A stretch of 27,159 bases of DNA, taken from positions 1 through 27,159 of the forward strand of contig CAZMRK010000796.1 of NCBI GenBank assembly GCA_964568355.1, read 5' to 3'. This document shows positions 1-9,168 of the stretch, piece after piece. Below the pieces are notes generated by a model that was not told where the DNA came from, did not search any database, and saw only the letters and a program-made list of their open reading frames with translations. The translations under genes and the position numbers were made by a program. Numbering within the stretch: position 1 is the stretch's first letter; every line of letters starts with the position of its first letter. This DNA is from JAJPJX01 sp964568355. GTDB lineage: Bacteria > Acidobacteriota > Terriglobia > Bryobacterales > Bryobacteraceae.

Positions 1-1
1 T

Positions 2-1759
2 ATGCGGACCTTTCTCTCGCTGTTGCTTGCCGCGTTGCCGGCAGCAGCGCAGTTTTCCGGTCTGGCCACCGATGACACGGGCAGCCGGGTATGGTTCTCC
101 TCGGCGCTGCGGCAGCGCGGGGCAACGACGCAGGCAACAACTCCCAAGATCTTTACGGCCGATGCGCATGGCACGGTCCAGTTGGCGGCAGAGGCCCCGG
201 CCGGTGATCCGTACTCTTTGCTGACGGCTCCGGAAGTCTCTTCAGACGGCACCGTGCTGGCCTACCAGGCAGGGTACAACTGCCCGGTCCAGACGGTGTG
301 CCGCGTCGATGAATACCACCACGGAATCGTCGGCCTCAAAGGCGTGAGGCGGGTGGAAGTGGGCACGATCCACATGAGCCGCAACGGGCGCTACCTGCTG
401 CGCGAGGGATACACCTACTTCGGCCCCACCGGGCAGGTGGAACTGATCGACGTGACGGCGAACCGGCGGCAGCCGATCGCGGTGGCGGATTGGAACTCGC
501 TGGCCGGACGAAGAGTGACGGCGGATGGAAGCGCGCTGATCTATGCGGACGGGCAGTTGTGGCTGGCGCGGATGGACGGCAGCACGCAGGTGGTGCCTAC
601 GGCAAATCTCCCAGCGCCGGTGAGGTCTCCTTTCTTCCTGTATCTTCCGAGCGCGACGGTAGACGATGCCGGACGGAACGTGGTGTACCAGGCCACGACG
701 AACACCTGCGAGATCGACCTGACCAGCCCATCGAGCACGGCGCAAGCGGCGGCGGTGGTGACGTCGGACCGGCCTTGCAGTTTGCAGACGCTCTCGGCAG
801 ACGGGACGACAGTGCTGTTTCTTTCCACCGCCAATTTCGACGGCAGCAACGCAGCGGGCCTGATGCAGGCGTGGACCCTAGATGTTGCTTCCAAGGCCGT
901 GAAGGCAGCGACGCACGACGCGGCGGGCATTGCGGAAGCTACGCTCTCCGGCGACGGGCAGGTGTTGTGGGCGGCGACGCTGGCGGGACGGATCCTCCGG
1001 ATCGATCGCAGCACGGAGACGGCGCAGGAGATCGTTCCGCAGACCGTCGTAATCGATCAGGATCTGCTCTCGTTTCCTTTGACCACGGCGCCGGGCGCCC
1101 TGGCGCGGCTGGCCGGCAGAGGGCTGGCGTCACAGGCGGCAGCATCCGGACTGCCGCTGACCGATTCGCTGGGCGGCGTGCGCGTGCTGGTAGACGCGAA
1201 CCGGGCCGGAGCGGGCACGCTTCCGCTGGTCTCGGTTTCGCCTGCGGAGATCGTGTTTCAGGTGCCCTGGGAGATGCAGGGCAGGCACATGCTGACGCTC
1301 GCGGGCGCGGAATCGCCATTCGAGGAGGTGCTATCGCGGGAATTGCTGATCCAGGATTCGGCGCCGCAGTTCTGGTATTCCGCCGACGGCTATCCGGCGA
1401 TTGCGCACGAGGATTTTCGCGGTCTGGTGTCGGATCGGGATCCGGCCCGTCCGGACGAAGTTCTGCACCTCTTCCTGACCGGGCTAGGTCCTGTGACGCC
1501 GGTGGTCGCGACGGGGCAGGCCTCGCCGGCGGACCCTCTTTCGAGGCTGGCGGTGCCGATCCATGTATTCTGGCAGGGGAGCTTGCCGACCAATTTCCCG
1601 GTAGCCGTCGACGTGCTCTTCGCGGGAATGGCGCCGGGACTGGTAGGCTTGCAACAGGTCGACCTACGCGTACCGCACGTGGCGCCCACGCAACTCGGCG
1701 TGGGAGTGAGCACGACGGGATCGGGCACAGCGGCATATTTTTCGGTGAGCCAATATTAG
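2..1759 (+). CDS. Secreted beta-propeller protein with Solibacter-type C-terminal domain (TIGR03437-like)
   Basis: A 585-residue protein with a clear signal peptide (residues 1-16, ending AAA-Q), so it is exported. Residues 20-340 carry about seven TolB/PD40-like blade motifs of the form S-x-D-G-x-x-x-hydrophobic, for example SSDGTVLAY near 80, TADGSALIY near 173, SADGTTVLF near 265 and SGDGQVLW near 316. This suggests one seven-bladed propeller. Residues 350-585 match the pattern I know as the Solibacter C-terminal domain: a VSPAEIVFQVPWE core, then LHLFLTGLGPV, then a GLVGLQQVDLRVP strand near the end. The domain is common on secreted proteins of this lineage and has no firm role; surface anchoring or protein-protein contact is a guess. 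The ATG at base 2 is taken because the signal peptide begins there; upstream context is outside the window. The stop codon lies at the edge of a 15-bp direct repeat flanking a palindromic element, so the present C-terminus may be a product of that insertion. Confidence 0.85.
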   Translation: MRTFLSLLLAALPAAAQFSGLATDDTGSRVWFSSALRQRGATTQATTPKIFTADAHGTVQLAAEAPAGDPYSLLTAPEVSSDGTVLAYQAGYNCPVQTVCRVDEYHHGIVGLKGVRRVEVGTIHMSRNGRYLLREGYTYFGPTGQVELIDVTANRRQPIAVADWNSLAGRRVTADGSALIYADGQLWLARMDGSTQVVPTANLPAPVRSPFFLYLPSATVDDAGRNVVYQATTNTCEIDLTSPSSTAQAAAVVTSDRPCSLQTLSADGTTVLFLSTANFDGSNAAGLMQAWTLDVASKAVKAATHDAAGIAEATLSGDGQVLWAATLAGRILRIDRSTETAQEIVPQTVVIDQDLLSFPLTTAPGALARLAGRGLASQAAASGLPLTDSLGGVRVLVDANRAGAGTLPLVSVSPAEIVFQVPWEMQGRHMLTLAGAESPFEEVLSRELLIQDSAPQFWYSADGYPAIAHEDFRGLVSDRDPARPDEVLHLFLTGLGPVTPVVATGQASPADPLSRLAVPIHVFWQGSLPTNFPVAVDVLFAGMAPGLVGLQQVDLRVPHVAPTQLGVGVSTTGSGTAAYFSVSQY

Positions 1760-1873
1760 AGTACTTGACGCGCCCAAGACCACTCCCTGACGGTCGTGGC
1801 TCGGAAACGGTTACTGAGCCACGAGCGTGAGCGAGTGGTATCCGGTTCGGCGGTAGCCCGGTGAGCCAATATT
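1743..1873. repeat. REP-like palindromic element flanked by 15-bp direct repeats
   Basis: The 15-mer CGGTGAGCCAATATT occurs at 1743-1757 and again at 1859-1873. Between the copies lies an imperfect palindrome: arm 1779-1802 pairs with arm 1816-1839 (about 21 of 24 positions), leaving a 13-base loop at 1803-1815. The left arm and loop recur as a half copy at 7469-7510. The first direct repeat includes the last codons of the upstream gene, and the TAG stop overlaps its end. Whether the 15-bp repeats are a target-site duplication, part of the element, or a tandem duplication cannot be settled from one copy. Confidence 0.75.
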
Positions 1874-1894
1874 CAGCGCGGGAATTCGCTAACC

Positions 1895-1900
1895 TAAGAT
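1895..1900 (+). promoter_or_regulatory. Possible -10 box for the Fsr-like exporter gene
   Basis: TAAGAT lies 30 bases before the ATG at 1931 and matches the sigma-70 -10 consensus at four of six positions. No good -35 box is seen 16-18 bases upstream, where the sequence is close to TTCAGC. The ATG has no strong Shine-Dalgarno sequence. Treat this as a weak candidate. Confidence 0.25.
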
Positions 1901-1930
1901 AGAGGGGCATTCACGGCCGCTGAAATCGGT

Positions 1931-3154
1931 ATGCAAGCCACGCTAGAGCGCGAAAGCGCGAGGGGACGGGCTGTCTTTACGGTCCTGGGAGCGATCAGTT
2001 TCTGCCATCTGTTGAACGACATGGTGCAGTCGCTGATTCCCGCGGTTTATCCGCTACTAAAGAGCTCCTTTCACCTGGACTTCACCCAGATCGGACTGAT
2101 TACTCTCACGTACCAGATGACGGCATCGCTGCTGCAACCGGCCGTAGGGCTCTACACGGACCGCCGGCCGCAGCCTTACTCGCTGACGGTGGGAATGGGG
2201 TCCACACTGGTGGGGCTGCTGTTTCTTTCGACGGCGACGAGCTTTCCGATGATTCTGGCGGCTTCCGCGATGGTGGGTATGGGGTCGGCGGTGTTTCACC
2301 CGGAATCGTCGCGCGTGGCCCGCATGGCTTCGGGAGGACAACATGGGCTGGCGCAATCGCTGTTTCAGGTGGGAGGGAATGCGGGATCGTCGGTAGGGCC
2401 GCTGCTGGCGGCCTTCATCGTGCTGCCCAGAGGACAGAGAAGCATCGCATGGTTCTCGCTGGCGGCGCTTCTGGCGATGCTGGTGCTCGTAGGGATCGGC
2501 GGCTGGTATAAGCGGCACCACGAGGCACAGCGCAAGCGGGCGGCGGAACGGCGGATCCACGCGCATCTGTCGCGAGGCAAGGTGATCTCGGCGGTTTTGA
2601 TTCTGCTGGCTCTGATTTTTTCGAAATACTTCTATCTGGTCAGCCTGACCAGTTACTACACGTTTTATCTGATGAGTAAGTTTCACGTTTCCGTACAGAG
2701 CGCGCAGGTTCACTTATTCGCGTTTCTGGGAGCGGTGGCGGCAGGGACGATCATTGGCGGGCCGATTGGGGACCGCGTAGGCCGGAAGTACGTGATCTGG
2801 TGCTCGATTCTGGGCGTGCTTCCGTTTACGATGGCGCTGCCCTATGCCAATTTGTTCTGGACCGGCGTGCTGAGCGTGATCATCGGCATGATTCTGGCTT
2901 CGGCGTTCTCGGCGATTCTGGTGTACGCGCAGGAGCTGGTGCCAGGTGGCGTGGGCATGATTTCCGGGCTGTTCTTTGGATTTGCGTTCGGAATGGGCGG
3001 CATTGGCGCGGCGCTATTGGGGAAGCTGGCGGATTGGACCAGCATCGGGTTTGTGTACCACGTGTGCGCGTACCTGCCCGCGATCGGATTGCTGGCGGGG
3101 TTTTTGCCGAACCTGGAGAGCCGGGCGTCGACTGAAGTCGACGCGGCCCCCTGA
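1931..3154 (+). CDS. fsr: Fosmidomycin-resistance-type MFS efflux transporter (Fsr family)
   Basis: A 407-residue inner-membrane protein with about twelve hydrophobic segments. It keeps many signature stretches of E. coli Fsr as I remember that sequence: HLLNDMVQSLIPAVYPLLK near residue 20, GSAVFHPESSRVARMASGG, HGLAQSLFQVGGN, FSKYFY, GRKYVIW and ASAFSAILVYAQEL. The conserved charged and glycine motifs and near-identical length make the family firm. Members export fosmidomycin and possibly other small compounds by proton antiport; the natural substrate here is not shown by the sequence. It is separated from the upstream gene by a palindromic repeat and converges on the ATP synthase operon with 15 bases between stops. 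The last residues (about ASTEVDAAP) are encoded inside a paired-hairpin repeat at 3125-3166, so the tail seems to be repeat-derived. Confidence 0.9.
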   Translation: MQATLERESARGRAVFTVLGAISFCHLLNDMVQSLIPAVYPLLKSSFHLDFTQIGLITLTYQMTASLLQPAVGLYTDRRPQPYSLTVGMGSTLVGLLFLSTATSFPMILAASAMVGMGSAVFHPESSRVARMASGGQHGLAQSLFQVGGNAGSSVGPLLAAFIVLPRGQRSIAWFSLAALLAMLVLVGIGGWYKRHHEAQRKRAAERRIHAHLSRGKVISAVLILLALIFSKYFYLVSLTSYYTFYLMSKFHVSVQSAQVHLFAFLGAVAAGTIIGGPIGDRVGRKYVIWCSILGVLPFTMALPYANLFWTGVLSVIIGMILASAFSAILVYAQELVPGGVGMISGLFFGFAFGMGGIGAALLGKLADWTSIGFVYHVCAYLPAIGLLAGFLPNLESRASTEVDAAP

Positions 3155-3166
3155 AGCGGGCGCTAC
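3125..3166. terminator. Paired-hairpin repeat between convergent fsr and atpC ends
   Basis: GCGTCGAC (3125-3132) pairs perfectly with GTCGACGC (3137-3144) around a TGAA loop. It is followed by a weaker second stem (GCCC with GGGC) and a terminal GCTAC. The same layout appears at 12798-12842. Its place between two converging genes suits a two-way terminator, although no T-run follows on either strand. The first hairpin and the fsr stop codon overlap, so the repeat is partly coding. Confidence 0.5.
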
Positions 3167-3169
3167 GGC

Positions 3170-3574
3170 TTATTTGTGGGCGGCGGCTTCGATGCGGGCT
3201 TCGGCCCGTCGGATGGCGGCCAGGGCTATGGCCGGGTCGACTCCGAGAGAGGCGTTGATGAGCTGCTGCTGGGCCCGATCGAGGGCCCGGCGGGCGCGGT
3301 CGACATCGACTTCTTCGGCTTTTTCGGCGGCGTCGGCGAGGACCCGGACTTTGTCGGGCAGGACCTCGAGGAAGCCACCGTGTATGGCGAGATAGCGTTT
3401 GCGGCCGCCGGCGGCGTACCAGAGAAAGCCCGTGGAGAGCTCGGCGAGCAGCGGGGCGTGGCCGGGCAGCACGCCCAGGTAGCCGTTTTTCGCCGGAATC
3501 TGCACCTCTTCCACGTTGGCGTGGATCAGGCTGCGCTCCGGCGTGACGACTTCGAGTTGGATCTCTTCCGCCAT
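3170..3574 (-). CDS. atpC: ATP synthase F1 subunit epsilon
   Basis: A 134-residue subunit of the F1 central stalk. The N-terminal beta-sandwich is recognisable from LEVVTPERSLIHANVEEVQIP and the GYLGVLPGHAPLLAELSTG motif (about residues 31-49). A short C-terminal two-helix domain rich in Ala, Arg and Glu follows (about 88-134), the part that regulates ATP hydrolysis in other bacteria. It is the last gene of the operon, five bases after atpD, and is probably translated from the same message. The 3' end meets the fsr gene through a hairpin repeat. Length and motifs are ordinary for the family. Confidence 0.95.
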   Translation of the reverse strand: MAEEIQLEVVTPERSLIHANVEEVQIPAKNGYLGVLPGHAPLLAELSTGFLWYAAGGRKRYLAIHGGFLEVLPDKVRVLADAAEKAEEVDVDRARRALDRAQQQLINASLGVDPAIALAAIRRAEARIEAAAHK

Positions 3575-3579
3575 GGCTG

Positions 3580-5031
3580 TCAGGCCTTCTTCATGGCCTC
3601 GGCGCGCTCCTGCACGTCTTCAATCGTGCCCTGCAAATAGAACGCCTGCTCGGGGATCTCGTCGTGCTTGCCTTCGACCACCTCTTTGAAGCCGCGAATG
3701 GTATCGGCCAGTTTGACGTACTTGCCGGCGAGGCCGGTGAACTGCTCGGCGACGTGGAAGGGCTGGGAAAGGAAGCGCTGGACCTTGCGGGCGCGGGCTA
3801 CGGTGAGCTTGTCCTCGTCGGAGAGCTCATCGATTCCGAGGATGGCGATGATGTCCTGCAGGTCTTTATAGCGCTGCAGAATGCCTTTCACCTTCTGCGC
3901 CACCTGGTAGTGCTCATCGCCGATGATGCGCGGATCGAGAATGCGCGAAGTGGAGGCCAGCGGATCGACGGCCGGATAAATGCCTAACTCGGAGATGGCG
4001 CGGGAGAGGTTGGTGGTGGCGTCCAGGTGAGCGAAGGCGGTGGCCGGCGCCGGATCGGTATAGTCGTCGGCGGGCACGTAGATGGCCTGCACGGAAGTGA
4101 TGGAGCCGGACTTGGTGGAGGTGATGCGCTCCTGGAGCTCGCCCATTTCGGTGGCCAGGTTGGGCTGGTAACCGACGGCGGAGGGCATACGGCCGAGCAG
4201 CGCCGATACTTCCGAACCGGCCTGGGTGAACCGGAAAATATTATCGATGAAGAGCAGCACGTCCTGGCCTTCTTCGTCGCGGAAGTACTCGGCGACGGTG
4301 AGGCCGGTGAGACCGACGCGGAGGCGGGCTCCGGGCGGCTCGGTCATCTGGCCATAGACCAGGGCGCATTTGGACTTGGTGTAGTCGTGGGGGTTGATGA
4401 CGCCGGACTCCTGCATTTCGAGCCAGAGGTCGTTGCCCTCGCGAGTGCGCTCGCCCACTCCGGAGAAGACCGAGACACCGCCGTGCTTCATGGCGATGTT
4501 GTTGATCAGCTCCATGATGATGACGGTCTTGCCCACGCCGGCGCCGCCGAACAGGCCGATCTTGCCGCCGCGGAGGTAAGGCTCCAGCAGGTCGATGACC
4601 TTGATGCCGGTTTCGAACATCTCCAGGCGGGTGGACTGGTCCTCAAACGCCGGAGCGGGCCGGTGAATGGGGTATCGCTTGGCGGCGTTGACGGGACCCA
4701 TCTTGTCGACAGGCTGGCCGATCACATTGAGCACGCGTCCGAGCGTCTCCTTGCCGACCGGCACCGTGACGGGGTGCCCCAGGCTGACGGCCTTCATGCC
4801 GCGCACCATTCCCTCGGTGGGCTGAAGGGCGATGGTCCGAACGCGGCCCTCGCCGATGTGCTGCTCCGCTTCACAGATGATGTCGATGGGCTCCGGGACG
4901 TCGAAGCCCTCGCTGGTGATGTGGATGGCGGTGTGAATCAGCGGGATATGGCCTTCCGGAAACTCGCAGTCGACGGCCGGTCCGGCGACCTGCACCACTT
5001 TTCCCACTACTTCGCCGTTATTCGTTGCCAT
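3580..5031 (-). CDS. atpD: ATP synthase F1 subunit beta (catalytic)
   Basis: A 483-residue catalytic subunit of F1 that makes ATP from ADP and phosphate at the interface with alpha. The Walker A loop GGAGVGKT is at residues 162-169. The catalytic glutamate lies in GERTREGNDL (E194). The Walker B region is LLFIDNIFRFTQAGSEVSALLGR (about 259-281), and the family signature is PAPATAFAHLDATT (327-340). The usual DELSEED lever motif reads DELSDED (401-407), a conservative change. The start ATG at 5031 follows atpG by 14 bases, and the gene sits second from the end of the operon. All catalytic parts are intact. Confidence 0.97.
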   Translation of the reverse strand: MATNNGEVVGKVVQVAGPAVDCEFPEGHIPLIHTAIHITSEGFDVPEPIDIICEAEQHIGEGRVRTIALQPTEGMVRGMKAVSLGHPVTVPVGKETLGRVLNVIGQPVDKMGPVNAAKRYPIHRPAPAFEDQSTRLEMFETGIKVIDLLEPYLRGGKIGLFGGAGVGKTVIIMELINNIAMKHGGVSVFSGVGERTREGNDLWLEMQESGVINPHDYTKSKCALVYGQMTEPPGARLRVGLTGLTVAEYFRDEEGQDVLLFIDNIFRFTQAGSEVSALLGRMPSAVGYQPNLATEMGELQERITSTKSGSITSVQAIYVPADDYTDPAPATAFAHLDATTNLSRAISELGIYPAVDPLASTSRILDPRIIGDEHYQVAQKVKGILQRYKDLQDIIAILGIDELSDEDKLTVARARKVQRFLSQPFHVAEQFTGLAGKYVKLADTIRGFKEVVEGKHDEIPEQAFYLQGTIEDVQERAEAMKKA

Positions 5032-5045
5032 AAAAAATTCCTCAA

Positions 5046-5898
<853 letters not shown>

Positions 5899-5906
<8 letters not shown>

Positions 5907-7437
5907 GTGCGCTTACCGCTGGCTGCTCCGAGGTGAAGCGTTGTTTGAATTCCTTGATGACGGAGTGCAGTTCGCTGCGCAGATCGTCGTCCAGGACGCG
6001 CTTCTCCTTAATTTTGGCCCACAGGGCGCGATGCGCGTTGTCGACGAAGCGGTAGAGGTCGTCTTCAAACTTGCGGCACTGGTCCACAGGGAGATCGTCG
6101 AGATACCCGTTGGTACCGGCGAAGATGATGACGATTTGCCTTTCGACGGGAAGCGGCTGGTATTGGCCCTGTTTGAGGATTTCGACGAGGTGGCGGCCAC
6201 GATTGAGCTGGGCGGTGGAGGCCTTATCGAGATCGGAGCCGAACTGGGCGAAGGCGGCCAACTCGCGGTATTGCGCCAGGTCCAGGCGGAGCGTTCCGGC
6301 GATCTGCCGCATGGCCTTGACCTGGGCGCTGCCGCCGACGCGGCTCACCGATAGGCCGACGTTGATGGCGGGGCGCACGTTGGAGTTGAACAGGTCCGCT
6401 TCGAGATAGATCTGGCCGTCGGTGATGGAGATGACGTTGGTCGGAATATACGCGGAGACGTCGCCGGCCTGGGTTTCGATAAAGGGCAGAGCGGTCAGAG
6501 AGCCGCCGCCGTTCTCCTTGCTGAGCTTGGCGGCGCGCTCCAGCAGGCGGCTGTGGAGATAGAAGACGTCGCCGGGGAAGGCCTCGCGCCCGGGGGGGCG
6601 GCGCAGCAGCAGGGAAATCTCACGATAGGCCGCGGCGTGCTTGGAGAGGTCGTCGTAGATGCAGAGGGCGTGGCCGCCCTTATCGCGGAAATACTCGCCC
6701 ATGGCGCAGCCGGAATAGGGCGCCAGGTACTGCATGGGAGCGGGATCGGACGCCGAAGCCGAGACCACGATGGTGTATTCCATGGCGCCGAAGTCTTCGA
6801 GCGTCTTGACGACCTGGGCCACGGTGGAGCGCTTCTGGCCGATGGCGACGTAGATGCAGACCACGTCGCCGCCCTTCTGATTGATGATGGTGTCGAGGGC
6901 GATGGCGGTCTTGCCGGTCTGGCGATCGCCGATGACCAGCTCGCGCTGGCCGCGACCGATGGGGATCATGGCGTCGATGGCCTTGATCCCGGTTTGCATG
7001 GGCTCTTTGACGGGTTGGCGATCGATGACGCCGGGAGCGATGCGTTCGACGGGGTTGAACTCGGTGGTGTGGATGGGGCCCTTGCCGTCGATCGGCCGGC
7101 CCAAGGCATCGACAACGCGGCCGATCAGCGCTTCGCCAACCGGGACGGACATGATGCGGCCGGTGCGGCGCACCTCATCGCCTTCCTTGATTTCGGTGGG
7201 ATCGCCGAGAAGCACGGAGCCGACCTGGTCTTCTTCCAGGTTCATGGCGATGCCCGCGACGTTGTGAGGGAACTCGATCAATTCCCCGGCCATGACCCGT
7301 TCCAGACCATGGATACGCGCAATTCCGTCGCCTACCGAAATAACCGAACCGGTTTCGGAGACGTCGATCGCTCCTTCGTAATTCTCGATCTCCTGGCGGA
7401 GAATATTCGTGATTTCGTCCGCTCGAATCTGAGCCAT
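5899..7437 (-). CDS. atpA: ATP synthase F1 subunit alpha (regulatory nucleotide-binding)
   Basis: A 512-residue subunit that alternates with beta in the F1 hexamer and binds nucleotide without turning it over. The P-loop GDRQTGKT is at residues 170-177, and the family signature PAINVGLSVSRVGGSAQVKAM lies around 360-380. The N-terminus (MAQIRADEITNILRQEIENY) is the usual delta-binding helix. A good Shine-Dalgarno sequence (GGTAGAGG, four bases before the ATG) supports the start at 7437. Unlike the other tightly packed genes here, it is separated from atpH by 98 bases, and that gap holds a half copy of a dispersed repeat. It overlaps atpG by eight bases. Confidence 0.97.
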
Positions 7438-7468
7438 AAAACCTCTACCTGAAGCATTTCTATATCTG

Positions 7469-7510
7469 GCGCACCCAAGACCGCTGCCTTACGGTCGTGG
7501 CTCGGAAACG
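7469..7510. repeat. Half copy of the palindromic repeat, inside the ATP synthase operon
   Basis: This stretch between atpH and atpA matches the left arm and loop of the element at about 1769-1810: both share a CCCAAGACC block and the 18-mer ACGGTCGTGGCTCGGAAA with few changes between. The right arm is missing, so no long hairpin can form from it alone. It accounts for most of the only sizeable gap in the operon. Confidence 0.7.
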
Positions 7511-7535
7511 CTTCCTATATCAATGCCCTATTTTC

Positions 7536-8087
7536 CTATTCCGCAGTCAGGCGCCGTTCCAGGGTTTCCAACTGCCGGCGGACCGAGCCATCGTAGACGG
7601 TGGAGCCGATGCGGGCTACCACACCGCCGATGAGAGCCGGGTCGACCGAAAAATTCATACGCACACGCTTGCTGGTCAGCTTTTCCAGGTCCCGCGCCAG
7701 CGCTTCCCGCTGGTTCTGATCCAGGTCGCGGGCGGCGGTCACTTCCGCGCGGGCGAATCCGAGGCGTTCATCCAGCTCGATTTCGAAGGCGTGCAGAATT
7801 TCCGGGAGGGCAGCGATACGCCGGTGATCGATCAGGACGAACAGGAAATTGCGGGAGACGCGGGAGAGCGAGAGCTGATCGGCGATCTTGCCTACGACGG
7901 CCTTCTTGCGCGAGCCGGGCACCGACGGCGAGGACAGCGCATGGCGCAGCTCCGCCGACTCCGCCAGCGTACTTTCAAAGTCTCTTAATTCGCGAGTAAC
8001 CTGCTGGGGGTCCAGCCTGGCAGCCTGCCCTGCGACGACGTCGACCAGGGCGCCGGCATATCGGTGAGCGATTGCAGAAGAAGTCAT
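7536..8087 (-). CDS. atpH: ATP synthase F1 subunit delta
   Basis: A 183-residue peripheral-stalk subunit that links the F1 head to the b/b' stator. The N-terminal helical domain starts with AIAHRYAGALVDVV (about 5-18), the common delta/OSCP opening. The C-terminal region has the typical end pattern: V-DPALIGGVVARIGSTVYDGSVRRQLETLERRL (about 148-180). It begins five bases after atpF stops, so the two are probably co-translated. Sequence conservation of this subunit is low in general, but position and both motifs make the call safe. Confidence 0.94.
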   Translation of the reverse strand: MTSSAIAHRYAGALVDVVAGQAARLDPQQVTRELRDFESTLAESAELRHALSSPSVPGSRKKAVVGKIADQLSLSRVSRNFLFVLIDHRRIAALPEILHAFEIELDERLGFARAEVTAARDLDQNQREALARDLEKLTSKRVRMNFSVDPALIGGVVARIGSTVYDGSVRRQLETLERRLTAE

Positions 8088-8092
8088 GGGCT

Positions 8093-8722
8093 TCAGCTAT
8101 GCGGTTGCGCGGGGACGTCCAGGTCCCGGATGAAATTGCGCACCAGCATCTCCTGGCTTTCCGGGCTTATGCGGCTTTGGAGCTTCTGCGCGGCGAGCTG
8201 GATGGCCAGCCCGGCGCTATAGCGCTTCAACTCCAGGCGCGCGGACTTGCCCAGCGAAGCGATCTCCTGGCGGGCACGCTCTTCCATTTTGGCCAACTCG
8301 GCGGCGGTCTCCTGGCGGAGGCGCTCGGTTTCGGCGGCGGCTTCGGCCTGGGCGTCCCGGCGCAGGGCTTCAATTTCAGCGGAGAGATTCGCCAGCCTGG
8401 CTTCCACCGCGGAGACGCGGGCATCGGCCTTGGCGCGCGCCTCTTCGGCATCGATCATGCCCTTGCGAATCTGGATGGACCGATTGACGAAGAAAGGTCC
8501 GAGATTTTTCGCGCCCAGATAGCCGAGCGCCCCGGCGAGCAGCAGGAAGTTGACCCACTTCCAGATCTCCAAATGGCCGGATTCTTCGTCTTCGCCGGCG
8601 GCTCCGCCGGTGTGATGAGCGGCTTCGGATTCGGGCTGCGCCAACAGGACGGGGGGGACCGCGGCCAGGGTCAGGAGGAAGATCCAACCAGCCAGACGCG
8701 GCACACGTAACGCAGATTTCAT
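8093..8722 (-). CDS. atpF: ATP synthase Fo subunit b with signal-like N-terminal extension
   Basis: A 209-residue stator subunit. It has two hydrophobic segments instead of one. Residues about 10-29 (LAGWIFLLTLAAVPPVLLAQ) look like a cleavable signal peptide. A short acidic, His-containing spacer follows, then the usual b-type membrane segment WVNFLLLAGALGYLGAKNL (about 52-70). The rest is a long charged, Ala/Glu/Arg-rich coiled coil of the kind that runs up the side of F1. The ATG overlaps the b' stop codon as ATGA (8719-8722). The extension suggests that the N-terminus is exported and possibly trimmed; I recall similar b subunits in some deep-branching bacteria. The assignment of this copy as b and the next as b' follows length and order and could be swapped. 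Confidence 0.9.
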   Translation of the reverse strand: MKSALRVPRLAGWIFLLTLAAVPPVLLAQPESEAAHHTGGAAGEDEESGHLEIWKWVNFLLLAGALGYLGAKNLGPFFVNRSIQIRKGMIDAEEARAKADARVSAVEARLANLSAEIEALRRDAQAEAAAETERLRQETAAELAKMEERARQEIASLGKSARLELKRYSAGLAIQLAAQKLQSRISPESQEMLVRNFIRDLDVPAQPHS

Positions 8723-9168
8723 GCGGCCCTTCCATTCAGGATGGAGGCCACGATCTGCTCGGCCAGAATTTCGCTGTCCCCGGCCAGGTTCTGTTTGGCC
8801 TGGGTCACATCGGACTCCAGCAGGGAGCGCGCCTCTTTGACGGAGGCATCCACACGGTCGCGGGCGGCGCTCACTTCGGCATCGCGCTCGCGCTGCAACT
8901 GCTGATGAAGCTGTTCCTGCGACTGGTAGATCTCCGCGCGGGCGGCGCGAATGGCGGCGTCGTACTCGGCGGCTTTCGCATCGGCTTTTGCCAGACTTTC
9001 TTCGGCACGCTGGCGGGCTCCCTCTGTGGCTTCATAGCGCTGGCGCAGCACCTTTTCCAGGGGGCGGAAAAACATGTACTTCAGATAATAGTGGAGCAAC
9101 GCCACCAGGAAAAAAGTGGGCAGGGCTTTCAGCAGAAGTCCGCACAAATCGTGCAAAGTCTTTTCCAT
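8719..9168 (-). CDS. atpF': ATP synthase Fo subunit b' (second b-type stator subunit)
   Basis: A 149-residue protein with one N-terminal membrane segment (about 10-30, GLLLKALPTFFLVALLHYYL), the FFRPLEKVLRQRYEAT motif right after it, and then a long Ala/Glu/Arg coiled coil. This is the standard b/b' plan. With the following gene it would form a b/b' heterodimeric stator, as in cyanobacteria and several other phyla. It is the first gene of the operon. No strong Shine-Dalgarno sequence is seen before the ATG at 9168, and about 300 non-coding bases lie upstream. No atpI, atpB or atpE precedes it. Confidence 0.9.
   Translation of the reverse strand: MEKTLHDLCGLLLKALPTFFLVALLHYYLKYMFFRPLEKVLRQRYEATEGARQRAEESLAKADAKAAEYDAAIRAARAEIYQSQEQLHQQLQRERDAEVSAARDRVDASVKEARSLLESDVTQAKQNLAGDSEILAEQIVASILNGRAA

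Noticed and set aside
939..1910. Open frame of 323 codons on the minus strand over the propeller gene end and the repeat
   Set aside because: The product is Pro/Arg/Ser-rich antisense sequence. The plus-strand TIGR03437-like domain is clear.
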